Positions 1-7,057 of a stretch of 64,000 nucleotides of DNA are shown piece by piece. Position 1 is the first letter of the stretch. Each line of letters begins with the position of its first letter. The notes below the pieces were generated by a model. That model was not told the origin of the DNA, did not search any database, and was given only the letters and a program-made list of their open reading frames with translations. Source of the DNA: Ahrensia sp. (GTDB lineage Bacteria; Pseudomonadota; Alphaproteobacteria; Rhizobiales; Rhizobiaceae); the NCBI GenBank assembly GCA_002706335.1, contig PAKZ01000031.1, forward strand, positions 148,698 to 212,697. The letters are read 5' to 3'. A program made the translations under genes and the position numbers.

Positions 1-1
1 C

Positions 2-865
2 GGCTACGATTCGGTGCGCGATCTGTGGCTGCGGTCGGGCCTGAAACGGGCGCAGATCGAGCGGCTCGCCGATGCCGACGCCTTTCGCTCCATCGGGCTC
101 GACCGGCGCGCCGCGCTTTGGGCGGTGCGGGCGTTGGACGACCATGTGGCCGAGGAGCGGATGCCGCTGTTCGAGCGGATATCGCAGCGCGCCGACCCGG
201 ACGAGGCCGGCATCGAAATTGCCGGCGAGAGCGAAGTCCGCCTCCCGCCGATGCCACCCGGCGAACAGGTGGTGCATGACTACCGCTATGTGTCGCTTTC
301 CTTGAAGGCGCATCCGGTTTCCTTCCTGCGCCGGCAACTCGACGGGTTCGGCGTGATGCGCCATGAAAGCCTCGACCGGATCGCTTCTGGCCTGCGCGCG
401 GATGTCGCGGGTCTCGTGCTTGTCCGTCAGCGCCCGGGCTCGGCCAAGGGCGTTATCTTCATGACGCTGGAGGACGAGACCGGCGTGGCCAATGTCATTG
501 TCTGGCCGAAGACCTTCGAACGTTACCGTTCCCTGGTGCTCGGTTCGCGGCTGGTGCGCGTTTCGGGCAGGCTGCAGAACGAGATGGGCGTCATCCATGT
601 GGTGGCGGAACGAATCGAGGATCTGACGCCGCTGCTCGGCGAACTGGAAAAGGACGAGACATGCGATATGGATCTTGGCGATGCCGGGCTTGCCAATGCA
701 GACGAGGTAAGACGGCCGGTGATCGAAATCCGGGAGAAGCTGAAACCGCGCTCGCGCCTCGCCCAATTGCTGAAAGAGGCCCCGCAATTGCGCAGTGATT
801 ACGACCAATTGAAGCGAAGTGAAGCTTCGGCTAGGGCGATGCCCCGTGGCCGGAATTTCCATTGA
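2..865 (+). CDS. dnaE2: Error-prone DNA polymerase DnaE2/ImuC, C-terminal part (gene runs off the left edge)
   Basis: The reading frame is open from the first bases and ends at 865, leaving about 287 residues of a protein that is normally over 1,000 residues long. What remains fits the end of an alphaproteobacterial DnaE2: helix-hairpin-helix-like residues near the start, then an OB-fold nucleic-acid-binding domain (about residues 125-220, with segments like [12 protein letters not shown] and NVIVWP), then the typical tail ending GRNFH. DnaE2 is the mutagenesis polymerase that acts with ImuA and ImuB in SOS translesion synthesis; those genes would lie off the window to the left. The polymerase active site is not in view, so activity cannot be judged. 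Confidence 0.9.
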   Translation, partial: GYDSVRDLWLRSGLKRAQIERLADADAFRSIGLDRRAALWAVRALDDHVAEERMPLFERISQRADPDEAGIEIAGESEVRLPPMPPGEQVVHDYRYVSLSLKAHPVSFLRRQLDGFGVMRHESLDRIASGLRADVAGLVLVRQRPGSAKGVIFMTLEDETGVANVIVWPKTFERYRSLVLGSRLVRVSGRLQNEMGVIHVVAERIEDLTPLLGELEKDETCDMDLGDAGLANADEVRRPVIEIREKLKPRSRLAQLLKEAPQLRSDYDQLKRSEASARAMPRGRNFH

Positions 866-1133
866 AAAGAGCCTGGCAAAAATCAGCCGTAGCAGGTCGG
901 GCAGACTACCGAAGCAGGGTCACCCTGCGGATTCGGTACGCGGTCGATGTCGCCATCCTCGCCGGCTTTACGGCCAGTCGTTCGAAAGCGATCTCGTCGG
1001 AAAAGCGGCGCCGATGCCGTTGCCGAACACTCAGCTTGACACGGGTTCCGGTGTAGCGCCGAAATCCGGTCAGGCCAGAACCGCACTTGCGTGCGTTTCC
1101 GGACGTATCCGTGTCATTATGACTGAAAAAGCA
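866..1133. other. Intergenic stretch without a recognisable gene
   Basis: Between the dnaE2 stop codon and the terminator hairpin there are several overlapping open frames on both strands, but none has a convincing ribosome binding site, codon pattern or recognisable protein. It is read here as the chromosomal flank originally downstream of tRNA-Gly. No promoter or repeat was recognised. Confidence 0.5.
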
Positions 1134-1156
1134 AAAGCCCCGGAAACCGGGGCTTT
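1125..1156 (-). terminator. Rho-independent terminator, probably the displaced terminator of tRNA-Gly
   Basis: A perfect 10-bp stem (AAAGCCCCGG / CCGGGGCTTT) with a 3-nt loop lies at 1134-1156. On the minus strand it is followed by a T-rich run (TTTTGCTTTTTC). It sits 16 bp from the left copy of the tRNA-Gly 3' end and points the same way as the tRNA gene, now 18 kb away. Before the island inserted it would have been immediately downstream of tRNA-Gly. Confidence 0.8.
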
Positions 1157-1171
1157 GGATGCCTGAAAATT

Positions 1172-1216
1172 TGGAGCGGGCGATGAGATTCGAACTCACG
1201 ACCCCAACCTTGGCAA
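1172..1216. repeat. Left attachment-site repeat (45 bp, 3' part of tRNA-Gly)
   Basis: This 45-bp sequence is identical to 19258-19302, the 3' part of tRNA-Gly from the anticodon arm to the encoded CCA. The identity stops abruptly on both sides, just after TTGGCAA. The copy lacks the 5' half, so it is not a tRNA gene. It marks the left island boundary. Confidence 0.92.
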
Positions 1217-1221
1217 AGACT

Positions 1222-1332
1222 GGCATACGCATTCCTACGAATTGACAGCTATTCCCACGAGTTCATTTCTTCAAATAAATCAATAAGTTGCCTTTCATCC
1301 GGATTGACAGGCATTCCTGCAGATTCCTATGC
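1222..1332. repeat. Short direct repeats between att and the integrase (candidate arm-type sites)
   Basis: Four related elements occur within 110 bp: GCATTCCTACGA (1229), GCTATTCCCACGA (1248), GGCATTCCTGCAGA (1310) and AGATTCCTATGC (1321). Two are preceded by ATTGACAG. Spaced direct repeats between the core site and int are the usual place for arm-type integrase or excisionase binding sites. The assignment is by position and repetition only. Confidence 0.45.
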
Positions 1333-1368
1333 TGTGGCCACTCGGAGGACACCAGATAGGTTATCTAG

Positions 1369-2595
1369 ATGACGAGGCCCAGCACCGTGCGGCTCACGCA
1401 AACTTTCGTGAAGGGAGTGAAGCCGGAGGAGAAGCGCAAGGAATATTGGGACACCGATCTTCCCGGTTTCTGCCTTCGCGTTGAACCGACTGGCGTTCGA
1501 AGTTTCTTTGTCCGATACCGAGCGAAAGGCGGAGGCCGATCTGCGCCCCGGCGATTCTTGCGAATTGGCCGATATGGTCCAGTAACCGTCGATGAGGCAC
1601 GAAAGCAGGCCAAACGGATACTTGGTGCCGTCGCAAATGATGAAGATCCAGCGTTCGCGAAGCAGGCTCGGTTAGATGAGCTATCGGTCAATGATCTCAT
1701 TGACCAATATGAACGAGATGGCATCGGCCATCTAAAACCGCTGACCGCAAAATATACGATTGCGCGACTGCGGAATCATGTTTCACCGTTGCTCGGAAAA
1801 ATGGTGATATCAGGTGTCCGCCCTCGTGATGTCGAACGGATGATCCGTCAGATCGAAGAAGGCAAGACTTCGAAAGACGTGAAGACTGGAAAGCGTGGCC
1901 GGAAAATCGTTCGTGGCGGGCGCGGCGCTGCCGGCAAGGTGGCGAGAGACCTTTCTGCGCTTTTTTCGTTTGCCGTCCGGCACGAACTTCTGGGAACCAA
2001 TCCGTGCCTGAATGTCAGAAAACCAACGTTCAATCAGCGCGAGCGATTTCTTTCGCCTAAGGAGATAAAAAGTCTGTTCGCCGCGTTGCGGACTGCCACG
2101 CAGAGAGGTGTAAATCCCAAGGTTGAACAGATCGTCCGACTTTGGCTTTTGACCGGGTGCAGGAATAACGAGATTGCCTCTCTCAAGTGGTCAGAAATAG
2201 ACCTGCAGCGATCAAGATTGGTGTTGGCCGAAACTAAGACAGGTAAGAGCATTCGGCCGCTGTCTCCCGAAGCATGCGCCTTTATTTCAGCTATCAATCC
2301 AACTCCAGGTTCCGAGTACGTATTTCCGGCTGAACGGGGCGGCGGCTACTTCACCGGAGTGAAGCGACACTGGCCCACAATCTTGCGGCACGCAAAGCTT
2401 GAAGGGATTACACCGCATACGCTGCGTCATACATTCGGCAGCTTGGCGGCAAGCGCGGGCGAGCCTCTTTCGATTGTTGGCGCACTGCTTGGGCACGCGA
2501 ATCCGCGTAGCACAGCGATATACGCCCATCTGCAGGATGCCGCCTTGCAAGATGCAGCTGGAAGAATCGGGAGACTGATCGGCAATGGCGAATGA
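1369..2595 (+). CDS. int: P4-type tyrosine integrase
   Basis: The 408-residue protein has the layout of tRNA-targeting phage/island integrases: an N-terminal arm-binding domain of the DUF4102 type (about 1-100, with YWDTDLPGFCLRV), a SAM-like core-binding domain (about 110-215) and a C-terminal catalytic domain. The catalytic set is visible: Arg in TGCRNNEIASL, His and Arg in TPHTLRHTFG, His in LLGHANP and the nucleophile Tyr in STAIYAHL. It starts 150 bp inside the left 45-bp repeat, as expected for the enzyme that integrated the island. A 13-bp inverted repeat (AGATAGGTTATCT, 1354-1366) covers the ribosome-binding region and could be an operator. The next gene overlaps its end by 11 nt. Confidence 0.96.
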   Translation: MTRPSTVRLTQTFVKGVKPEEKRKEYWDTDLPGFCLRVEPTGVRSFFVRYRAKGGGRSAPRRFLRIGRYGPVTVDEARKQAKRILGAVANDEDPAFAKQARLDELSVNDLIDQYERDGIGHLKPLTAKYTIARLRNHVSPLLGKMVISGVRPRDVERMIRQIEEGKTSKDVKTGKRGRKIVRGGRGAAGKVARDLSALFSFAVRHELLGTNPCLNVRKPTFNQRERFLSPKEIKSLFAALRTATQRGVNPKVEQIVRLWLLTGCRNNEIASLKWSEIDLQRSRLVLAETKTGKSIRPLSPEACAFISAINPTPGSEYVFPAERGGGYFTGVKRHWPTILRHAKLEGITPHTLRHTFGSLAASAGEPLSIVGALLGHANPRSTAIYAHLQDAALQDAAGRIGRLIGNGE

Positions 2596-3022
2596 GACCG
2601 AGAATGATGGTGCGATAACCGCTGCCGATCAAAGCTTCGACGAATTGGATAAGGCCCTCGCTGAAGGCGATTCGTTGCGCGCTGCGCAGGTTCTGAGGAA
2701 CGGTGATTGCGATCCCCGAGATGCACTACTTCTCCTCGCCGACTATCTCGATCCCCAAGAGTATCCTGTGGCGTTGATACCTGGGAAGCTTGTCCTTCAA
2801 AGGCGGAGCAAAGGAAGACCGCCGCGAACTCAGATACAACGGACGCGAATCCTAGCCACGAAGTGGGCGGTCGATGAAGAGCAGCGTCATCCGAAGGTTG
2901 AACCCGAAAAGTGGCCGAATGGAAAACCGCGGGGGGTCGCTATTGAGGATGTCGCGGTCCGCAAAAAACGCAGCATCAGTTCGATCAAGGCCGATTTGGC
3001 CGCAGCCACCAAGAAGGGATGA
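2585..3022 (+). CDS. Hypothetical island protein, translationally coupled to the integrase
   Basis: This 145-residue protein of unknown function starts at an ATG inside the last codons of the integrase gene, so the two are probably co-translated. It is charged and has no signal peptide or membrane segment. The N-terminal half is acidic. The C-terminal half is basic and ends in a segment (EDVAVRKKRSISSIKADL) that could form a helix-turn-helix-like unit. A role in controlling integration or the neighbouring genes is possible from position alone. I do not recognise the family. Confidence 0.65.
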   Translation: MANETENDGAITAADQSFDELDKALAEGDSLRAAQVLRNGDCDPRDALLLLADYLDPQEYPVALIPGKLVLQRRSKGRPPRTQIQRTRILATKWAVDEEQRHPKVEPEKWPNGKPRGVAIEDVAVRKKRSISSIKADLAAATKKG

Positions 3023-3032
3023 CGGGAAGCCA

Positions 3033-3060
3033 GATAATTAGCCGAATATTTTGGCTATCT
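3033..3060. promoter_or_regulatory. Inverted repeat upstream of the excisionase-like gene
   Basis: TAGCC-N9-GGCTA (3039-3057) is flanked by AGATA and TATCT, giving an imperfect palindrome about 75 bp before the start of the HTH gene at 3133. The AGATA/TATCT arms also occur in the shorter repeat just before the integrase start (1354-1366), which suggests one regulator could bind both. This is a sequence observation only. Confidence 0.35.
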
Positions 3061-3132
3061 TCCCGCGTGACAATGCACCGCTATGAGCGACAATCTCCTG
3101 CGATCAACGCGCAGATATCAGGAGGTTCAGCC

Positions 3133-3342
3133 ATGCCCGGCGCGGACAGACTCATTTCAACACGAGAGGCCGCTGAGGTGCTTGGCGTAAGCAGCTCATA
3201 TTTGGCCAAGAGCCGCCTGACCGGAGAAGGACCGCGCTTCATCAAGATCGGAGCACGGGTACTCTACCGCCCAAGCGATCTGGACGCTTGGCTATCTGAG
3301 CGATCCCGCTCCTCAACTGCGGAATATGACGCGGCAAGCTGA
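3133..3342 (+). CDS. AlpA/excisionase-family helix-turn-helix protein
   Basis: A 69-residue DNA-binding protein with a MerR-like winged helix of the HTH_17/AlpA type: LISTREAAEVLGVSSSYLAK forms the helix-turn-helix, followed by the wing GARVLYRPSDLDAWL. The frame opens upstream at 3019, but the ATG at 3133 follows a strong ribosome binding site (AGGAGG) and removes an unlikely N-terminal extension. Small proteins of this kind act as excisionases or activators of integrase genes in islands. It lies between the integrase pair and the replication initiator, which fits a role in excision. The target is not shown by the sequence. Confidence 0.85.
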   Translation: MPGADRLISTREAAEVLGVSSSYLAKSRLTGEGPRFIKIGARVLYRPSDLDAWLSERSRSSTAEYDAAS

Positions 3343-3465
3343 GCGCGTCTCGCAGAATTCCTTTTGAAAAGCCAATGACGCGGACGAGTCCGCCGGCGAA
3401 GCATTGGCGAAATCCGCTCCCTGCCATTCCCTCTTAAAGCCGACGTCCAATCAAAGAGAGAAACA

Positions 3466-4362
3466 ATGCTAGAGAAGACAGAACCTACCATCACATCGAA
3501 TATTAAAGTTGACCGTCTAACAATTTGCATGACGGTCAGCGAAGAAAGTACCGCACAATCGGTTTCGAGCCTGCTCAGCGACAACATAACTAAGGAACCT
3601 GGGGTCTCGACAAAGCCAGGCGGGCTTTACAAAGTCCGGGCCACTATTACGCTTCCCCAGCAATTACCCAATCTGAAGCCGGCAAAGATATTGATTGAAG
3701 CTGGCCCAAAAGTCGGGAATCGCCCTTCGTTCCGACTGGATTTCAATCCCGCGAACCTCGACGGTGAAGCTTGGACGTGTCTCTACGGGTTTATGCAAAG
3801 CCACTTCGATCCATCTCCGGAGGCGTTCTTCAAGAACGGCAAATGCACCCGTATCGACCTTGCGGTCGACCACGTCGGTTTGCGCCTAGAAGATGTGATT
3901 GTGCGCACCATCGGAAAGAAGAAAATCGGCGTTTACAGCGATCAGTATGGGAGACCTCAAACCGCCTATTTGGGGGCACCGACCGGAAAGAACCGTCTTG
4001 TAGCCTATGACAAACACGACAAGGCCACCGACCAAACCAATCTCCGCATAGAATGCCGCGTGAACCCTGGCCTCATTGGCAAGAACCTCCACACGCTCAA
4101 AAATCCGTTCGCCCAGGTTGAACTGTATCCCGTCAGCGCCATTAGCGAGGCGATGCTTGGTTTCAACCCAACAATTTTCGCGGACTCCGCGAGGGTGCGG
4201 GGCGTCAGCCGCGCCGTGAAATTACTCTCTCCCAAACGGCAGGCGTTGGTCGAACTCAAGCTTCAAGGCAGCTCGGCGTTGATGCTGGATTACGAGGCTT
4301 TGTGGGAGGACTTCCCTTCGGCACTGAACCAGTCGGGCTTCTTCGACGGCCTCCCTTCGTGA
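3466..4362 (+). CDS. Replication initiation factor-like protein (Rep_trans type)
   Basis: The 298-residue protein resembles the replication initiation factor family of rolling-circle plasmids and filamentous phages. Family-type segments are a FRLDFNPA strand, CTRIDLAVDH near residue 130, and YDKHDKATDQTNLRIECRV near 180-200, where the tyrosine and acidic residues of the nicking site would be expected. It follows a good ribosome binding site (AGAGAG). A hairpin, GCGGAC-GA-GTCCGC (3378-3391), lies in the leader and might be an origin or control element. A Rep on an integrated island suggests that the excised circle can replicate. Assignment is from motif resemblance; a divergent relaxase-like function is not excluded. 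Confidence 0.75.
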   Translation: MLEKTEPTITSNIKVDRLTICMTVSEESTAQSVSSLLSDNITKEPGVSTKPGGLYKVRATITLPQQLPNLKPAKILIEAGPKVGNRPSFRLDFNPANLDGEAWTCLYGFMQSHFDPSPEAFFKNGKCTRIDLAVDHVGLRLEDVIVRTIGKKKIGVYSDQYGRPQTAYLGAPTGKNRLVAYDKHDKATDQTNLRIECRVNPGLIGKNLHTLKNPFAQVELYPVSAISEAMLGFNPTIFADSARVRGVSRAVKLLSPKRQALVELKLQGSSALMLDYEALWEDFPSALNQSGFFDGLPS

Positions 4363-4404
4363 TCATAATTGCTTACCTGTGACACTCGGTGGGGACGATG
4401 CCCA

Positions 4405-4614
4405 ATGTACCTAAAACGAAACGAAAAAATGTCTGTCGAAGAAGTCGCGGAGCTGTTTTCAGTTTCGGTTAGAACAATCCGAAGGTGGCAAGCGAAAGGG
4501 CTGCTGCCGGAAACGCGATATCGGACCGGGCGACAGGCTCTGTACGCAAAGGCCGACATCCTGCGTATCGCCGCAGAGCTGGGTAATGATACCAACGGCA
4601 ACGACGCTCCCTAG
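4405..4614 (+). CDS. Small MerR-like helix-turn-helix protein
   Basis: About 69 residues with a single winged helix-turn-helix: KMSVEEVAELFSVSVRTIRR, then a GLLPETRYRTGRQALYAKADI wing segment read across residues 30-55. The open frame extends to 4369, but the start at 4405, behind GGGGACG, fits the domain better; 4429 is a further option. It follows the replication initiator by 42 nt, probably in the same transcript. Such proteins regulate replication or excision genes of small integrative elements. It is the second HTH protein of the module. Confidence 0.75.
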   Translation: MYLKRNEKMSVEEVAELFSVSVRTIRRWQAKGLLPETRYRTGRQALYAKADILRIAAELGNDTNGNDAP

Positions 4615-4749
4615 CCCTTTAATATGTCTCCAATCATTTCGGGGGACAGCATCGAGGACATTCGAAATGGGTCCTATTCAGAACCCGGTCTCAGGTTAAC
4701 CCTCGCGCCAAAAAACCTCCGGTAGCGAAATAATTTAAGGTCGGTAACC

Positions 4750-4761
4750 AGAACTTGTTCT
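4750..4761. promoter_or_regulatory. Palindrome AGAAC-TT-GTTCT upstream of the RarA-like gene
   Basis: A 12-bp inverted repeat with 5-bp perfect arms lies 55 bp before the start at 4816, in the 200-bp gap that must hold the promoter of this operon. It could be an operator. It does not fit the alphaproteobacterial LexA box (GTTC-N7-GTTC), so SOS control is not claimed. Confidence 0.3.
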
Positions 4762-4815
4762 ACGCTGTTATGTGGGAACGAAGTCTCGCTTCCTCCGTGG
4801 AAATATGGAGGGATA

Positions 4816-5919
4816 ATGACCGACACGAGACAAGTCCGTTCGCCGCGCCAGGGTGAGCTTTTCGCCGCCAATCTGTCCCTAAGCTCGCCTTCGCCCTATC
4901 CCGTCTCTCCATATGTGGCGATGGCCATTTTGCAGAAGGCAATCCGGCGGGGCGAACCTGAAACCGCGCTGCGCGCAGCCGCGACCTTGCTGGATCAAGA
5001 GCCGGCCCGGCTCTGGCGGAGATTGGCCGGCATCTGCTTCGAGGATATTGGTCTCGGAAGCCTGGAGACAATCTCCGGCGTTATATCTGCCATCGGTGCG
5101 CGGGAGCGGAGGCGTCAATTCGGCGACGACTGGAGTGCGGCTGCCGCATTCATCGTATCGATGTGCGTCGCTCCGAAAGATCGTGGCGCTGATGATCTGC
5201 TCATCACCGTCGGCAATCACCCGGAAATGAAAACGGCTCGCGCCGAGTTGCGGCGTGAAATGCCTGACAAGCAGTTGATGCGCATCAGTGAATGGGGGGC
5301 TGTTCTCAACCGTGCCTCCGCCATCGTCAATCTGATGGAGCAGAACCGCTATGGTCGGCCAAATAGCAGTCCGGCACAAGTCAGCCCCAACGCGATCTGG
5401 TCGGCGCTGTCATGCTCCGGCTGTGCCCCTGATCTCATCGAGGTTTGTAAAGCGGGGTACCGAAAGACGGGCGAGACATTGCCTATGCTGGTAGCCGAGT
5501 TGGCTCGTAATGAACCCGGTGGCAGCCTTGCGCCGGTGGCGTATGCCGACGATCCAGACCTGACGGAAACCGTCTTGCTGCCGAATGGCGTCCCTGCCTA
5601 CGCCTACGACATGTTCAGTCGCGAGGGGCTGGCGGTTCTTGACCGCTTTCTGAAATCCCGATGCGAAACGGCCCGCATGCTGACTGATGCTATCGGTCCC
5701 GCTCAGCGCCGGAAGGTGTTGGGTGGCCTGCTGTTCCGTGTTGAAAGCGGTCTGGTTCGGCGGCGGCGGCAAGCCGTGATTTCGCTCAAGCTCAAAACGC
5801 TCGCCGACGAGGGCTTCACGTCATCGGTGCCGTTCGATGCGGTGTCCGCTGCAAAGGCGCTGCGGGCAGACCTGCCCCTGTTGGATGACTTGCGGGCGAG
5901 AGCGGTTTTACGAAATTGA
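4816..5919 (+). CDS. RarA/MgsA C-terminal-domain-like protein without an ATPase domain
   Basis: A 367-residue soluble protein of uncertain function. Residues about 28-75 (SPYVAMAILQKAIRRGEPE ... LWRRLAGICFEDIGLG) closely resemble the helical domain after the AAA+ module in RarA/MgsA/WRNIP1, where the same pattern (helix with K-x-x-R-x-x-x-P-x-x-A, then R-R-L-x-x-x-x-x-E-D-I-G) occurs. No Walker motifs are present, so this is a stand-alone version with about 270 further residues of unknown fold. A clear ribosome binding site (GGAGGG) precedes the ATG. The next gene starts 47 bp downstream in the same direction. A role at replication forks or clamp loading is inferred only from the resemblance. 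Confidence 0.7.
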   Translation: MTDTRQVRSPRQGELFAANLSLSSPSPYPVSPYVAMAILQKAIRRGEPETALRAAATLLDQEPARLWRRLAGICFEDIGLGSLETISGVISAIGARERRRQFGDDWSAAAAFIVSMCVAPKDRGADDLLITVGNHPEMKTARAELRREMPDKQLMRISEWGAVLNRASAIVNLMEQNRYGRPNSSPAQVSPNAIWSALSCSGCAPDLIEVCKAGYRKTGETLPMLVAELARNEPGGSLAPVAYADDPDLTETVLLPNGVPAYAYDMFSREGLAVLDRFLKSRCETARMLTDAIGPAQRRKVLGGLLFRVESGLVRRRRQAVISLKLKTLADEGFTSSVPFDAVSAAKALRADLPLLDDLRARAVLRN

Positions 5920-5966
5920 TACTGCCTCGGGCCAATCTGTCCCTTCTGGAATAGCGGGACAGTCAT

Positions 5967-6851
5967 ATGGGGCACGTCTATCGCGAAAAATCACTTCAAC
6001 TTGCAGCCGTCGATTGGATGGCGCGGGAATGGGGTTATGATGAACTCGCCGGAGATGTCGAAGCGACGGGCGACCGTATGGACAGTATCGGCCTTCTGGC
6101 CGAGCCCGTCATCGCCATCGAGGTCAAACCCTCCGTTCGCGGTGGAATGGTTTGGTTTCAGCCGGACCGATCCGGCTCCCTAGAGGCCAAGATCGCATCG
6201 ACCGTTGGCGGGGTTTATCGCGGCGAGGCCGGCCATCAACTCGATATCATCCGTGGACATTGGGACAGCGCGAAAGCGCCTGAGATAGCAATCTTGGCCG
6301 GCGGCTACACGGAGACCGGCTTCGGCGAGCTGCGCGCCATGTTGGAGCAACGAGGCTCGGAATGGTGCTTCAATTCTCGCATCTGGGAATGGACCGGCGA
6401 ATGCATCGAGACGCTGTTCCGCTTTGATCAAGCTGCTCCGAGGGGCGATTGGGCCGACATAGACGTGCCAACGCTCATCGGAAAGCAGAGGAGGTCCGCA
6501 CCTCCTTCCATCGATGACCTTCACCGGCTTGCCCGAGAGGGAGGTCATTCGGAGACTTTCTCGGCCTTCTTGTCGCTCGCGGCGGCGAAAGGATACCGCA
6601 TGCAGCGCCGACCGAGCGGCATAGCTCTTTCCGGCCCGCGTGACGCCGGACTGGCGGTCTCGCTCTTCCTAACTGACATCGATCAGCAGCATGGAATTAA
6701 CGCAGGCATCGATGCGGCACGGATAGACGGCGTGGATGAGCAAGGGCTGCCCGGTATCCATGCACCTCGCGCCGGCCACCTCAACACCAACCGTTATTTT
6801 GGCTCACCGGATGCCGTCGCCGATCTGTTCGCCCGGCTACGGCCTGCGTGA
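5967..6851 (+). CDS. Putative PD-(D/E)XK nuclease-like protein
   Basis: A 294-residue soluble protein. The N-terminal 55 residues read as a restriction-endonuclease-like core: a helix with an acidic residue (YREKSLQLAAVDWMARE), then Asp39 in RMDSIG and the strand IAIEVKP carrying Glu52 and Lys54, matching D-x12-E-x-K. The rest has no recognised domain. It follows the RarA-like gene in the same direction and probably shares its transcript, so the pair may process DNA together. The nuclease call rests on this short motif; a non-catalytic relative is possible. The ribosome binding site at 5967 is weak. Confidence 0.6.
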   Translation: MGHVYREKSLQLAAVDWMAREWGYDELAGDVEATGDRMDSIGLLAEPVIAIEVKPSVRGGMVWFQPDRSGSLEAKIASTVGGVYRGEAGHQLDIIRGHWDSAKAPEIAILAGGYTETGFGELRAMLEQRGSEWCFNSRIWEWTGECIETLFRFDQAAPRGDWADIDVPTLIGKQRRSAPPSIDDLHRLAREGGHSETFSAFLSLAAAKGYRMQRRPSGIALSGPRDAGLAVSLFLTDIDQQHGINAGIDAARIDGVDEQGLPGIHAPRAGHLNTNRYFGSPDAVADLFARLRPA

Positions 6852-7057
6852 GCGCCCGGACAATTCGCGAAGGGATGATTGAATTGCATCGCACAGCCAC
6901 GCCTCTGCTCGTTTCCGGGACCGCCCATTCCGCCGAAATACTGGGCGACCGGCTGGGTATCGCCGTTTTGACTCGTGTAAGTAGGGACATCTCGAAAGCG
7001 AGCGCGATTCCACTCAGAGAATTGAAACGGAAATGGCAACTGGTCCCTTTCGATTAA
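6848..7057 (+). CDS. Possible small protein coupled to the PD-(D/E)XK-like gene
   Basis: An open frame of 69 codons starts at a GTG that overlaps the preceding stop codon by 4 nt (GTGA), the usual arrangement for translational coupling. Its last 44 nt overlap the end of the convergent SIR2 gene. It has no recognised motif, membrane segment or signal. It may be a real third gene of the operon or a chance frame. Confidence 0.3.
   Translation: MSARTIREGMIELHRTATPLLVSGTAHSAEILGDRLGIAVLTRVSRDISKASAIPLRELKRKWQLVPFD

Noticed and set aside
1172..1216. A second tRNA-Gly gene at the left island end
   Set aside because: Only the 3' part is present; the sequence after TTGGCAA diverges, so there is no acceptor 5' strand or D arm.
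4750..4761. LexA/SOS box before the RarA-like gene
   Set aside because: The spacing does not fit the alphaproteobacterial GTTC-N7-GTTC pattern.
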